In this document: piece after piece, positions 1 to 7,116 of the stretch
Position numbering within the stretch: the stretch's first letter is position 1
Layout: each line of letters begins with the position of its first letter
Assembly: GCA_018065065.1 (NCBI GenBank)
Contig: JAGHTZ010000017.1
Location: 1 to 44,952 of the forward strand
Reading direction: 5' to 3'
Source of the DNA: Candidatus Equadaptatus faecalis
GTDB lineage: Bacteria; Synergistota; Synergistia; Synergistales; Synergistaceae
Length of the DNA: 44,952 nt
Notes under the pieces: generated by a model
Told to the model about the DNA's origin: nothing
Databases searched by the model: none
The model's input: only the letters and a program-made list of their open reading frames with translations
Program-made: the position numbers and the translations under genes

Positions 1-470
1 AACGTTTCAAAACCACCGAGCCGGAACAGGATTAAAAACAACAATTCTGTTCCCCGTCACTCTCTGCACTGTAATGTTCACAGAATAAGAAATTTGTAAC
101 ACCCCCCTGACGGGGAAACGAAGAACTATGAACGCAGAACGAAAAACTGCTGAAAAAACATAGTAATATCAATGCTTTATGTCGTATTTGCAAAAGCGGG
201 ACACTAAATAAGGAATTTGTAACAGGATAACGGGAAATGCTGATAAGGACTGTGTTCGGAGCTTATTAGGAAATAAAAAACGAAAATAATTAAAAAGAAA
301 TGCTAAAGAAATTATTTTTTTTGCTTTTTTATTGCAAAACTGTGTCAATAAGCCGTAAAGCGTTGTAAATACTGCATATATGTTATTTTCGCTAAAGTTA
401 TTCGAGTTTATTCTGCGTAAAATAATGAATGATATTTTAGTCTTGACTGCTTAAAAAAATATGTGGGCAC
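1..470. other. AT-rich non-coding spacer
   Basis: I see no convincing gene in this stretch. It is AT-rich, has stop codons in all frames and contains long A and T runs around 285-330. It holds one 17-base imperfect direct repeat (listed separately). No tRNA fold and no clear terminator hairpin with a T-run was seen before 471. It is probably the intergenic region downstream of a gene outside the window. Confidence 0.6.
84..223. repeat. Pair of 17-base direct repeats
   Basis: The 17-mer at 84-100 and the one at 207-223 have the form AATAAGRAATTTGTAAC and differ at one base (A or G at position 7). The copies are 123 bases apart in non-coding DNA. I did not see further copies in the window. The role is unknown; they could be binding sites or remnants of a small repeat. 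Confidence 0.5.
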
Positions 471-494
471 AAAAAAACCGGCTGACTGCCGGTT
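471..494 (-). terminator. Rho-independent terminator of tRNA-Ala
   Basis: Read on the minus strand, a 7-bp stem (AACCGGC / GCCGGTT, 476-482 with 488-494, loop of 5) is followed by a run of T. It starts 10 bases after the tRNA-Ala 3' end, so it ends that one-gene transcript. Confidence 0.85.
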
Positions 495-503
495 GGATTT
501 TTC

Positions 504-578
504 TGGTGGAGCTGAGGCGATTTGAACGCCCGACCCCCTCCGTGCGAGGGAGGTGCTCTCCCGCTGAGCTACAGCCCC
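504..578 (-). tRNA. tRNA-Ala (anticodon CGC)
   Basis: The minus strand folds into a full cloverleaf: 7-bp acceptor stem, GCTC/GAGC D stem, anticodon stem CCTCC/GGAGG around loop CTCGCAC, five-base variable loop, T loop TTCAAAT and an encoded CCA end. Anticodon CGC reads GCG (Ala). The acceptor stem contains G3:U70, the classic alanine identity pair, which supports the assignment independently. The gene is transcribed away from rqcH from a promoter that overlaps that of rqcH, and ends at the terminator at 471-494. Confidence 0.96.
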
Positions 579-595
579 TTAACGTACCGAAGAAT

Positions 596-623
596 TTTAT
601 ACCAAGGTGCGCAGTTTTGTCAA
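596..623 (-). promoter_or_regulatory. Promoter of tRNA-Ala
   Basis: On the minus strand TTGACA (618-623) is followed after 16 bases by TATAAA (596-601), about 17 bases before the tRNA 5' end. The -35 is a perfect consensus and overlaps the candidate -35 of the divergent rqcH promoter. Confidence 0.75.
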
Positions 624-647
624 ATTAAATTCTTTAACTGCTATAAT
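617..647 (+). promoter_or_regulatory. Candidate promoter of rqcH
   Basis: A perfect TATAAT lies at 642-647, 20 bases before the rqcH start. TTGTCA at 617-622 is the only -35-like hexamer, with a long 19-base spacer. It overlaps, on the other strand, the TTGACA of tRNA-Ala, so polymerase could bind in only one direction at a time. Confidence 0.55.
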
Positions 648-667
648 AGAGCGGAGGAAGTGATTAA

Positions 668-2311
668 ATGTCTTTCGGTCCTGAGCTTGTGTGGTTTTGG
701 AGTGAGCAGCTTAAGGTTTTTGAGAAGCGCCGCCTGTTTAAGGCAGACGGTGCAGATTCATACTGCGTGTTCACTTTTTCCGGCAGCAGGGATTCTCTTC
801 TGCTTTCATGGAACGCACAGTTCTGCGGCGCCGCGTTTGTTTCGGAGAGTGAGAAGAAAAGACTGTTTGCTTCGTCAAAGCAGCTTCCGCCTATTATAAA
901 TCTGTTTAAGAGCCAGCTGACGGGTGCGGAGCTTGTGTCCGTGCGGCAGCTTAACCGCGACAAAATTCTTGAGTTTGCTTTTTCAAAGACTGTCGGCGCG
1001 GGTTTTGTGTCGGAGTTTTATCTCGTTTTTGAGATTATGGAGCGTTACAGCAATTTAATTCTGCTTGATTCGGACAGAAAGGTTGTTGAAGCGGCAAAGC
1101 ACGTGCATCCCGCAGAAAACCGTTACCGTTCCGTTCTGCCCGGTCAGCCGTACACGGCGCCGCCTGAGTTCCGCGGCATTTCGCTTGAAACGTGGCTTGC
1201 GGAGCCTGATAAGGCAATGCTTGACGAGGTGGCGGGTTTCGGCAGAAAGTTCCGTTTCGCGGTTGAGGATAAGACGTGCTCTGAGCTTGTTTCGGGTATG
1301 AAGGATTTCTTCCGTGACAGTTCAAATATGCTGCCTCAGCTTTCCGGAAATTATTTTACGGTTTATCCGTCTTTGGTCAACGAATACGCACAGCCGCTCA
1401 GCGGTTACAGGCTTGGGCGCGAGGAGCTGCTTGCACCGCTTCTGAGGCGTGAGCTTGACGCCGCGAGAAAGAAAACGGCTGACAAAGTTAAGCATGAGCT
1501 TACGCGCAGGGAACGGCAGCTTACGGATATCATGAATCTGCTGAACGGAGAGGAGGCGTCTGAGTTTAAGCGACGGGCGGATCTGATTACGGCTAATTTG
1601 TGGCAGATGAAGCAGGGCACCAGTGCGGAGATTAAGTGCTACAACGATGAGGGAGAGGAAGTTTCCGTTGTCGTGCCGCTTGATCCGGCTTTTACGCCAG
1701 CGAAGAATGCTGAGCGGCTTTACGCGAAATACAAGAAGATTACTGCTGCGCAGAACAGGGCGGCAGCGCTGCTTTTCAAGGTGCAGGGCGAGATCGCAGA
1801 GCTGAATGAGCAGCTTGCGCTTGCACAGACGCTGGAGGATACGGATGAGCTGGAAGCGCTCGGCAGGGAAGTCGGGCTTCGTGATGCCAAGCCCAAAAAC
1901 AAGAAGAATGCCGATACGCTTCCGCCGTACAAGCGTTTTGATTTTGATTACGCGATAGTCGTTGCCGGTCTTTCTGCAAAGGGGAACCGCTACGCTACGT
2001 TTAAGTTTGCAAAGCCGGACGATATATGGTTTCACGCGCAGGGCGTGCCCGGTTCGCACGTTATTCTGCGTTTCACGAGGGCTGTTACGGAGGAGGAACG
2101 CGCTTATGCGGAGAAGTTCTGCGCTTCGCTTGCGTGCTGCTTCTGCAAAACGCCCGTGTACGGCCTGAGAGTGGATTTCTGCGAAAGAAAACAGGTCACA
2201 GGAATTCCAGGGCAGACCGCGAACGTTACGTACAGGGATTTCAAATCCGCCGACGGCGATCCGTTCTTTTGGGACGAGAGCCTGAGAGCTTCCGAAAACG
2301 GGAATAATTAA
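668..2311 (+). CDS. rqcH: RqcH/NEMF-family ribosome quality control factor
   Basis: A 547-residue NFACT-family protein (older name fibronectin-binding protein A). Family members bind stalled 50S subunits carrying peptidyl-tRNA and recruit tRNA-Ala to add a C-terminal alanine tail that marks the peptide for degradation. The NFACT-N domain covers about residues 1-260 and contains LNRDKILEF near 95-103. A charged helical, probably coiled-coil region runs from about 260 to 400. The NFACT-R (DUF814) domain at about 420-530 has DDIWFHAQGVPGSHVIL. The Asp-Arg pair important for tRNA recruitment in this family reads Asp98-Lys99 here, a conservative change. The ATG at 668 follows a GGAGG Shine-Dalgarno motif (653-657). 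It is monocistronic and divergent from tRNA-Ala. No separate C-terminal extension is seen. Confidence 0.93.
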   Translation: MSFGPELVWFWSEQLKVFEKRRLFKADGADSYCVFTFSGSRDSLLLSWNAQFCGAAFVSESEKKRLFASSKQLPPIINLFKSQLTGAELVSVRQLNRDKILEFAFSKTVGAGFVSEFYLVFEIMERYSNLILLDSDRKVVEAAKHVHPAENRYRSVLPGQPYTAPPEFRGISLETWLAEPDKAMLDEVAGFGRKFRFAVEDKTCSELVSGMKDFFRDSSNMLPQLSGNYFTVYPSLVNEYAQPLSGYRLGREELLAPLLRRELDAARKKTADKVKHELTRRERQLTDIMNLLNGEEASEFKRRADLITANLWQMKQGTSAEIKCYNDEGEEVSVVVPLDPAFTPAKNAERLYAKYKKITAAQNRAAALLFKVQGEIAELNEQLALAQTLEDTDELEALGREVGLRDAKPKNKKNADTLPPYKRFDFDYAIVVAGLSAKGNRYATFKFAKPDDIWFHAQGVPGSHVILRFTRAVTEEERAYAEKFCASLACCFCKTPVYGLRVDFCERKQVTGIPGQTANVTYRDFKSADGDPFFWDESLRASENGNN

Positions 2312-2377
2312 TTTCCTGTCTGAGCCGTTAAGTTTTGCCGCATATAATATTTTTGGGCAGAAAATTTGTCGCAGTTG

Positions 2378-2406
2378 TTGACATTTTTTTGTTTTTCTGT
2401 TGTAAT
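2378..2406 (+). promoter_or_regulatory. Promoter of the methyltransferase gene
   Basis: TTGACA (2378-2383), a 17-base T-rich spacer and TGTAAT (2401-2406) lie about 35 bases before the start codon. This is near-consensus, so the gene has its own promoter rather than depending on rqcH. Confidence 0.75.
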
Positions 2407-2441
2407 TTTCTTTGTTCGGCTGTTAAAGGCACGGTGATTTG

Positions 2442-4628
2442 ATGCTCAGAGAAGACAATTTCTGCGTTTCCTGCTCTGTTTCATACGCTTCGCAGTTCAA
2501 TGCGGAGCAGTTTATGCGTACTGCAAGGACGGTTCTGCCTTCACTGAACGAAAAGGACAGCTATATACGCTCAGGTCTGTTTATCCATCCGGAAGCAAGA
2601 GATTTTGTATCCTCTTTCAAGTGCTGCGGAAGTTCGACAGCTGACGGTTCCAGAATAGAGGTTTTGCAGCTTCAGCTGACGGGTATGCTTGACTCTGCCT
2701 CTTTCGATGCGGCGACCGAGTTTGTCTGCCGTCATCTTCTTGAAAATTCATGCGACGCGGCGTTTGTCTCTTTCACGCCTGCTTCGGGAAAAGGCTGGAG
2801 AACCGCGCTTGTCCGTTCGCCGCGTTTCTGCAGTTTTGAAATACCTCAGGACATTGTCCGTTATATGATTGAAAAACTTTTGCGCGTGTATCTTGCAAAA
2901 AATTGTCAGCTGACTGAGGCGGAGCTTGACGTGTGCTTCCCGAAGGAAGGCTCGCTTGTTGACGATACGCAGCTTAAGGATAAGGCACGCATAATTGACG
3001 CCGCGCTGAAAACAATGCGTTTCTGCGACCCTGCGGTCGGCAACGGGCAGCTTGCCAACGCGCTCGTTAATGCGGTTGTCAGCCGCAGACTGAGGCTGAA
3101 TAAATTTTTTACGCATAAAATGGAGCGCACGGAAGAAAAATTTTTCAGAAACGCTCTGGAAAATTCGCTCTGTGCGACAGACTGCGACCCGGGCATCGTT
3201 GAAACGTTCAAGCTTGAAATGCGCCTCAATATGCCCGATGCCGCTCTTGACGGCAGAATTGTGTGGGGCAACGTGCTGCTTGAAGACCTTTTCGGAAGAA
3301 AGCGTTTCCATGCCGTTATTTCCGACCCGCCTCACATGAAACAAGACTATTTCTTCTTTATCAAGAAAGAGCTTGCAAATTATAAAGCCGATTCGCAGAA
3401 TGCCGACATATACTGCTATTATGCGGAACGCTCCTTCGATTTGCTGGAGAGCGGCGGAATTGCAATGCTTCTTACATCAAACCGCTGGATGCGCGCGGAT
3501 TACGGCAGGGGACTGCGCGGTTTCCTTGCCTCCAAAAACGTGCTTGAAATTGTTGACTACGGAAATATTCCGGCGCTTGACGGCTCAAATATGTCAATGT
3601 CGCTTTTTACCGCTGAAAATTCTCCGGCTTCCGGAAATCCCGTCAGATTTGTTTCGACCGATACAGAGCGTTCGATAACCGACCTGCTGAGTTTTGCGGA
3701 AGAAAACGCGGGCTCGCTTGACCTTTCAGCCCTTTCTTCCAAACGCTGGAAACTTGCCCCTGCGTCGGTTTCGTCCCTGCTGGACAAGCTTCAGAGCATT
3801 GGTATCCCGCTTGAGGAATACGCAGGAAAGAAAAAACTTTTCCGCGGAATTCTGACCGGCTGCAACAAGGCTTTTACAATGGAACGCGAAAAGGCGGAAA
3901 AATTGATTGAAAAAGACGCAAAATACGCTGAAATTCTTAAGCCGTTCCTTTCAGGCAGAAACGTAAAACGCTATGCCAAGCCTGTTGTTAAAAAATATCT
4001 GATATGTATACCGCGCGGCTTCACTGACGCGCACAGAAACGGAGCCGACCCTGAAGAATGGTTCGCTGAAAATTATTTTGACGCCGCGCTGCATCTGAGC
4101 AGCTTCCAGAACATTGCAGAACACCGGCGCGACCAGGGGGATTACTGGTGGGAACTGCGTTCGTTCAAGCATTACGAAGCGCTTTCCGAACCTAAAATAA
4201 TTTGTCCGACGATTGTCAGCAAGGTTTCCGCGACAATGGACCTTGACGGTCTGTACTCAAACGACAAAACGTCGGTAATAATCGGGGAAGATTATTATCT
4301 GCTCGGTATTCTCAATTCGCGCGTGATGGATTTTTGGTTCAGGCAGAGAGCAGGCGAACTGCTGAACGGCTATTACGAACTCAAACCTGCCGACATTGCC
4401 CGTGTGCCCGTCGTTAAAGTAAGCCTGACTCGGAAAAGCAGTGTTAAGCTCCGCGACGAGATCGCAGAGTGCGCGAAGCGCCTGCTGAAAATATATGCCG
4501 GAGGCAGCAAAACGCTTCTTCCCGAACAGAGAGACGCTGCGTTTGAAACAGAGCGCAGGCTCAATGCCTGTGTGAACAAGCTGTACAGGCTGACAACAGC
4601 TGAGATAAAGATTACGGAGAATTTCTGA
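2442..4628 (+). CDS. Orphan Eco57I/TaqI-type DNA adenine methyltransferase
   Basis: About 728 residues, class I SAM-dependent DNA methyltransferase resembling the methylase and specificity parts of type IIG enzymes. Motif I is DPAVGNGQL (about residues 195-203), the acidic loop after the second strand is TDCDP (about 246-250), and motif IV is DPPH (about 295-298) where N6-adenine enzymes usually have NPPY. The following block (NADIYCYYAERSFDLL, LLTSNRW) fits the Eco57I family. The C-terminal third has the TaqI-like specificity pattern: ILTGCNKAF, LKPFLSGRNVKRY and ILNSRVMDFWFRQ. I see no PD-(D/E)xK nuclease motif in the first 190 residues and no restriction gene next to it. ATG 2442 is preferred over the TTG at 2439 because GGTGA (2433-2437) is better spaced for it. 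Alternative: a catalytically altered regulator. Confidence 0.82.
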   Translation: MLREDNFCVSCSVSYASQFNAEQFMRTARTVLPSLNEKDSYIRSGLFIHPEARDFVSSFKCCGSSTADGSRIEVLQLQLTGMLDSASFDAATEFVCRHLLENSCDAAFVSFTPASGKGWRTALVRSPRFCSFEIPQDIVRYMIEKLLRVYLAKNCQLTEAELDVCFPKEGSLVDDTQLKDKARIIDAALKTMRFCDPAVGNGQLANALVNAVVSRRLRLNKFFTHKMERTEEKFFRNALENSLCATDCDPGIVETFKLEMRLNMPDAALDGRIVWGNVLLEDLFGRKRFHAVISDPPHMKQDYFFFIKKELANYKADSQNADIYCYYAERSFDLLESGGIAMLLTSNRWMRADYGRGLRGFLASKNVLEIVDYGNIPALDGSNMSMSLFTAENSPASGNPVRFVSTDTERSITDLLSFAEENAGSLDLSALSSKRWKLAPASVSSLLDKLQSIGIPLEEYAGKKKLFRGILTGCNKAFTMEREKAEKLIEKDAKYAEILKPFLSGRNVKRYAKPVVKKYLICIPRGFTDAHRNGADPEEWFAENYFDAALHLSSFQNIAEHRRDQGDYWWELRSFKHYEALSEPKIICPTIVSKVSATMDLDGLYSNDKTSVIIGEDYYLLGILNSRVMDFWFRQRAGELLNGYYELKPADIARVPVVKVSLTRKSSVKLRDEIAECAKRLLKIYAGGSKTLLPEQRDAAFETERRLNACVNKLYRLTTAEIKITENF

Positions 4629-4636
4629 TAAAAGCG

Positions 4637-4645
4637 TGATATAAT
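4637..4645 (+). promoter_or_regulatory. Extended -10 promoter of tRNA-Pro
   Basis: TGATATAAT (TG, one base, then perfect TATAAT at 4640-4645) starts 8 bases after the methyltransferase stop codon and ends 11 bases before the tRNA. No good -35 is visible, as expected for an extended -10 promoter. Confidence 0.65.
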
Positions 4646-4656
4646 TCTTGCGTTTT

Positions 4657-4734
4657 CGGGATGTAGCGCAGTCTGGTTAGCGCACCTGCTTTGGGAGCAG
4701 GGGGTCGTCGGTTCGAATCCGACCATCCCGACCA
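4657..4734 (+). tRNA. tRNA-Pro (anticodon TGG)
   Basis: Complete cloverleaf: acceptor CGGGATG/CATCCCG, D stem GCGC/GCGC, anticodon stem CCTGC/GCAGG with loop TTTGGGA, T stem GTCGG/CCGAC with loop TTCGAAT, encoded CCA. Anticodon TGG reads CCA and related Pro codons. Confidence 0.96.
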
Positions 4735-4768
4735 TAATTTTTGTACAGCACAGCGTTTAGAATTCTGC

Positions 4769-4797
4769 TTGACTATTTTGCGCTTTCGCTGTAATAT
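4769..4797 (+). promoter_or_regulatory. Promoter of tRNA-Gly
   Basis: TTGACT (4769-4774), a 17-base spacer and TAATAT (4792-4797) lie 25 bases before the tRNA-Gly gene. The preceding tRNA-Pro has no visible terminator, so some read-through is possible. Confidence 0.7.
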
Positions 4798-4822
4798 ACT
4801 CTCCGTCGCGAGACGCGAGTAT

Positions 4823-4898
4823 GCGGAAATAGCTCAGTTGGTAGAGCGACGGCCTTCCAAGCCGTAGGTCGCGGGTCCGAATCCCGTTTTCCGCTCCA
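4823..4898 (+). tRNA. tRNA-Gly (anticodon TCC)
   Basis: Cloverleaf with acceptor GCGGAAA/TTTCCGC, D stem GCTC/GAGC, anticodon stem ACGGC/GCCGT with loop CTTCCAA, and encoded CCA. Anticodon TCC reads GGA/GGG (Gly). The T loop reads TCCGAAT, so position 55, normally T (pseudouridine), is C. The other four tRNAs in the window have TTC at positions 54-56. Confidence 0.95.
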
Positions 4899-4910
4899 TT
4901 GAAATCATGG

Positions 4911-4936
4911 CCTCCACGGCAACGCGGAGGTCTTTT
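4911..4936 (+). terminator. Terminator after tRNA-Gly
   Basis: CCTCC (4911-4915) pairs with GGAGG (4926-4930), with an inner CG/CG pair, and is followed by TCTTTTT. It lies between tRNA-Gly and the Shine-Dalgarno of ompH, so ompH may be expressed partly by read-through. Confidence 0.7.
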
Positions 4937-4953
4937 TAACAGGAGGAAACAAT

Positions 4954-5367
4954 ATGAAAAAGACAGTTATAGCATTGCTTGCAGCACTTTCAATCTGCAT
5001 TGTTCCGGCAGTTTCTTTTGCGGCAGAGCTTGTCGGTTACATCAATCCGGCAGAGGTTATGTCCAAACACCCCAAATTCGCATCTGTTCAGAAACAGATA
5101 GCGGCATTTGCCGACCAGAAGGAAAAAGAGGTTGACAAGGAAGTTGAGAAGGCAAAGGACGACAAAACCAAGGAGCAGATAATCCGCAAAAAAGCGAGAG
5201 AAGTCGCCGATAAGGAAAACGCCCTTATGCAGCCGATTTTCAAAGACGTCAGCAATGCAGTTCAGGCAGCGGCAAAGGCAAGCGGCTGCAAGGTCGTAGT
5301 CAATATGCAGTACGTTGTCTGCGGCGGCGTGGACCTTACGAAAGACGCAATAGCGAAGCTTAAATAA
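4954..5367 (+). CDS. ompH: Skp/OmpH-like periplasmic chaperone
   Basis: A 137-residue secreted protein of the Skp/OmpH family, which holds unfolded outer-membrane proteins in the periplasm. Residues 1-23 are a typical signal peptide (MKKTVIALLAALSI..., cleavage expected after VSFA). The mature part starts with a short strand (ELVGYINPAEVM), then a long Lys/Glu-rich helical hairpin (about 45-105), and ends with VVCGGVDLTKDAIAKL, which matches the conserved C-terminal strand and helix of the family (DLT followed by a short helix). It is shorter than E. coli Skp (161 residues). An AGGAGG at 4941-4946 marks the ATG at 4954. Its presence is the clearest sign in the window that the host has an outer membrane. 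Confidence 0.85.
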   Translation: MKKTVIALLAALSICIVPAVSFAAELVGYINPAEVMSKHPKFASVQKQIAAFADQKEKEVDKEVEKAKDDKTKEQIIRKKAREVADKENALMQPIFKDVSNAVQAAAKASGCKVVVNMQYVVCGGVDLTKDAIAKLK

Positions 5368-5388
5368 TTTCTTGCATTAAACGTGTGT

Positions 5389-5410
5389 CGGCGGTAAGAT
5401 TTTACCGCCG
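5389..5410 (+). other. Perfect 9-bp intergenic hairpin
   Basis: CGGCGGTAA (5389-5397) and TTACCGCCG (5402-5410) form a perfect stem with loop GATT in the ompH-tilS gap. There is no T-run behind it, so it may act as an RNA stabiliser for ompH mRNA. A possible promoter (TTGCAT 5372, 17 bases, TAAGAT 5395-5400) overlaps it; I consider that weak. Confidence 0.5.
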
Positions 5411-5427
5411 GTAGGGAACGCAATCAC

Positions 5428-5451
5428 ATCCCGCCGTACGGCGGGATTTTT
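5428..5451 (+). terminator. Terminator abutting the tilS start
   Basis: ATCCCGCC (5428-5435) pairs with GGCGGGAT (5440-5447) around GTAC, and the run of T extends to 5451, only 13 bases before the chosen tilS ATG. It would end ompH transcripts and leave tilS to read-through or an unrecognised promoter. Confidence 0.75.
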
Positions 5452-5464
5452 GTATGGTGATGGT

Positions 5465-6460
5465 ATGGACAGACAGACAGCAGGTTTCAGAAAAAAATTT
5501 GAGGCTGCCGGAAAAAGACAAGGCTGGCTGCAAAGCGCTTCCATTCTTGCCGCCGTTTCGGGCGGCGGGGATTCTGTTGCCCTGCTCTGGCTGCTCAAAA
5601 ATTTTTACAAGGGAAAAATCGCTGCGGCGCATATAGACCACTGCACAAGAAATGGCGCTTCTCACAGAGACGCTGATTTTGTCCGAAAGCTTTGCGAAAA
5701 ATGGGATATTCCCTGTTTCGTTAAAGAAATTGACGTTGAAAAAGAAAAACTGACGGGCGAATCTTTTGAAATGGCGGCGCGCAGAATACGCTACGGATTT
5801 TTTGACGGGCTTGCCGCTGCCGAAAAATTTGATTTTATCGCACTCGGGCATAATCTTGACGATCTTGTTGAAACACAGCTGCTCAATCTTTTCAGGGGAA
5901 CGGGCATTGACGGATTGCGCGGCATTCCCGAAGTGCGCGGCAGGATTGTCCGTCCGGTTATTGATTTTCGCAGGGACGAACTGAGAAAAATTTTGTCGGC
6001 ACGGGAAATTTCCTGGTGCGAAGACGAAACAAATGCAGGGAATACATACAAAAGGAACAAGATCAGAAACGACCTTATCCCGTGGATAAAAGAAAACATG
6101 AACGCCAATTTTGAAATATCTATGGCGGCACTTGCCCGTCAGGCAGCGGAATTGTCCGCCGTGCGCAACGCAAAAGCGGAAACGCTGCTTGCGGATATTT
6201 CCTGCGAAAACGGGACGGCGCTCGCAGCATGGCGCAGAAATGCCGTAAAGGGGCTTGCAGATTCCGATATTTCAGAGCTGTTCCGCTTGCAGGGGAAAAA
6301 GCTCGGACTGCCGGTGCTTGACAGAAAACGCACGGAAGAGCTTGTGAGGCTTGCAAAAGCTGGCGGCAGATGGCGTTTCCAGTGGGCGGCGGATATTGAA
6401 GTGTGCAGAACGGCAGAGGGAATTTTCTGGCTGCACAGAGCAGACGCAGAACGGATATAA
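5465..6460 (+). CDS. tilS: tRNA(Ile)-lysidine synthase
   Basis: TilS modifies C34 of the CAU-anticodon tRNA-Ile to lysidine using ATP and lysine, so that it reads AUA as isoleucine. The N-terminal PP-loop ATPase motif is SGGGDSVAL, followed by HIDHCTRNGASHRDADFV and the GHNLDDLVETQLLNLFRGTG segment (two overlapping parts of one block), all typical. At about 331 residues it is short, like the Aquifex form, keeping the N-terminal domain and a first C-terminal domain and lacking the long second C-terminal domain of E. coli TilS. ATG 5465 is preferred because GGTGA (5456-5460) is suitably placed; an upstream TTG at 5450 lies in the terminator's T-run. The order tilS-hpt-ftsH is common in Gram-positive genomes. 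Confidence 0.93.
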   Translation: MDRQTAGFRKKFEAAGKRQGWLQSASILAAVSGGGDSVALLWLLKNFYKGKIAAAHIDHCTRNGASHRDADFVRKLCEKWDIPCFVKEIDVEKEKLTGESFEMAARRIRYGFFDGLAAAEKFDFIALGHNLDDLVETQLLNLFRGTGIDGLRGIPEVRGRIVRPVIDFRRDELRKILSAREISWCEDETNAGNTYKRNKIRNDLIPWIKENMNANFEISMAALARQAAELSAVRNAKAETLLADISCENGTALAAWRRNAVKGLADSDISELFRLQGKKLGLPVLDRKRTEELVRLAKAGGRWRFQWAADIEVCRTAEGIFWLHRADAERI

Positions 6461-6505
6461 ATAAGAATTTTAAGTCAAATTACCGATAAAAAGCATCATT
6501 ATATG

Positions 6506-6514
6506 TGGTATCAT
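6506..6514 (+). promoter_or_regulatory. Possible extended -10 before hpt
   Basis: TGGTATCAT fits an extended -10 (TG, one base, TATCAT) 43 bases before the hpt start. There is no good -35, so this is tentative. Confidence 0.35.
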
Positions 6515-6557
6515 TACTGGGAAATTTAATTTACGTACGGAACAAGGGGTGCGCTCT

Positions 6558-7097
6558 ATGGATTACAGGCTTGACAAGGTTCTCATAAGCAAAGAGGAAA
6601 TTCAGAAGAAGATTAAAGAGCTCGGAGAGCAGATTGCGCAGGATTACAAAGGCGAAGAACTGATTTGTATCTGTGTTCTGACCGGGGCTTTTGTTTTTCT
6701 TGCCGACATGGTCCGTGCAATAGGCAAAGAGGTTGACGTCAAGGTTGATTTCATGGTCATTTCTTCTTACGGCAGCGGAACGAAAAGCAGCGGGGTAGTG
6801 CAGATTCATAAGGATCTCAGTAACTCCATAGAGGGAAAACACGTCCTTATCATAGAGGATATTATCGATTCCGGACTTTCGCTTTCTTATCTGCTTAAAC
6901 TTCTCGGAGACCGCCATCCCAAGAGTCTCAACGTATGCGTCTGCTTTGACAAGCCTGACCGCCGCAAGAAAGAGATTGAAACGAAATACACCGGCTTTGT
7001 CATTCCCGACGAATTTGTGGTCGGCTACGGTCTTGACGTTGCTGAAAAATACCGCCATCTCGATGCGCTTTATTCGGTAAAGGCTGTTGCGGAATAA
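6558..7097 (+). CDS. hpt: Hypoxanthine phosphoribosyltransferase
   Basis: Purine salvage enzyme that joins hypoxanthine or guanine to PRPP, giving IMP or GMP. It is a type I phosphoribosyltransferase of 179 residues. The PRPP-binding signature is VLIIEDIIDSGLSL, and the C-terminal GYGLDVAEKYRHLDALY block is typical of bacterial Hpt. The early VLTGAFVFLADMVR segment also fits. The ATG at 6558 is chosen because AAGGGG (6544-6549) sits 8 bases before it; a GTG at 6549 would overlap this ribosome-binding site. It sits 97 bases after tilS and 19 bases before ftsH and is probably cotranscribed with ftsH. Confidence 0.94.
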   Translation: MDYRLDKVLISKEEIQKKIKELGEQIAQDYKGEELICICVLTGAFVFLADMVRAIGKEVDVKVDFMVISSYGSGTKSSGVVQIHKDLSNSIEGKHVLIIEDIIDSGLSLSYLLKLLGDRHPKSLNVCVCFDKPDRRKKEIETKYTGFVIPDEFVVGYGLDVAEKYRHLDALYSVKAVAE

Positions 7098-7116
7098 AAA
7101 GAAAAGAGGTCCAGCT

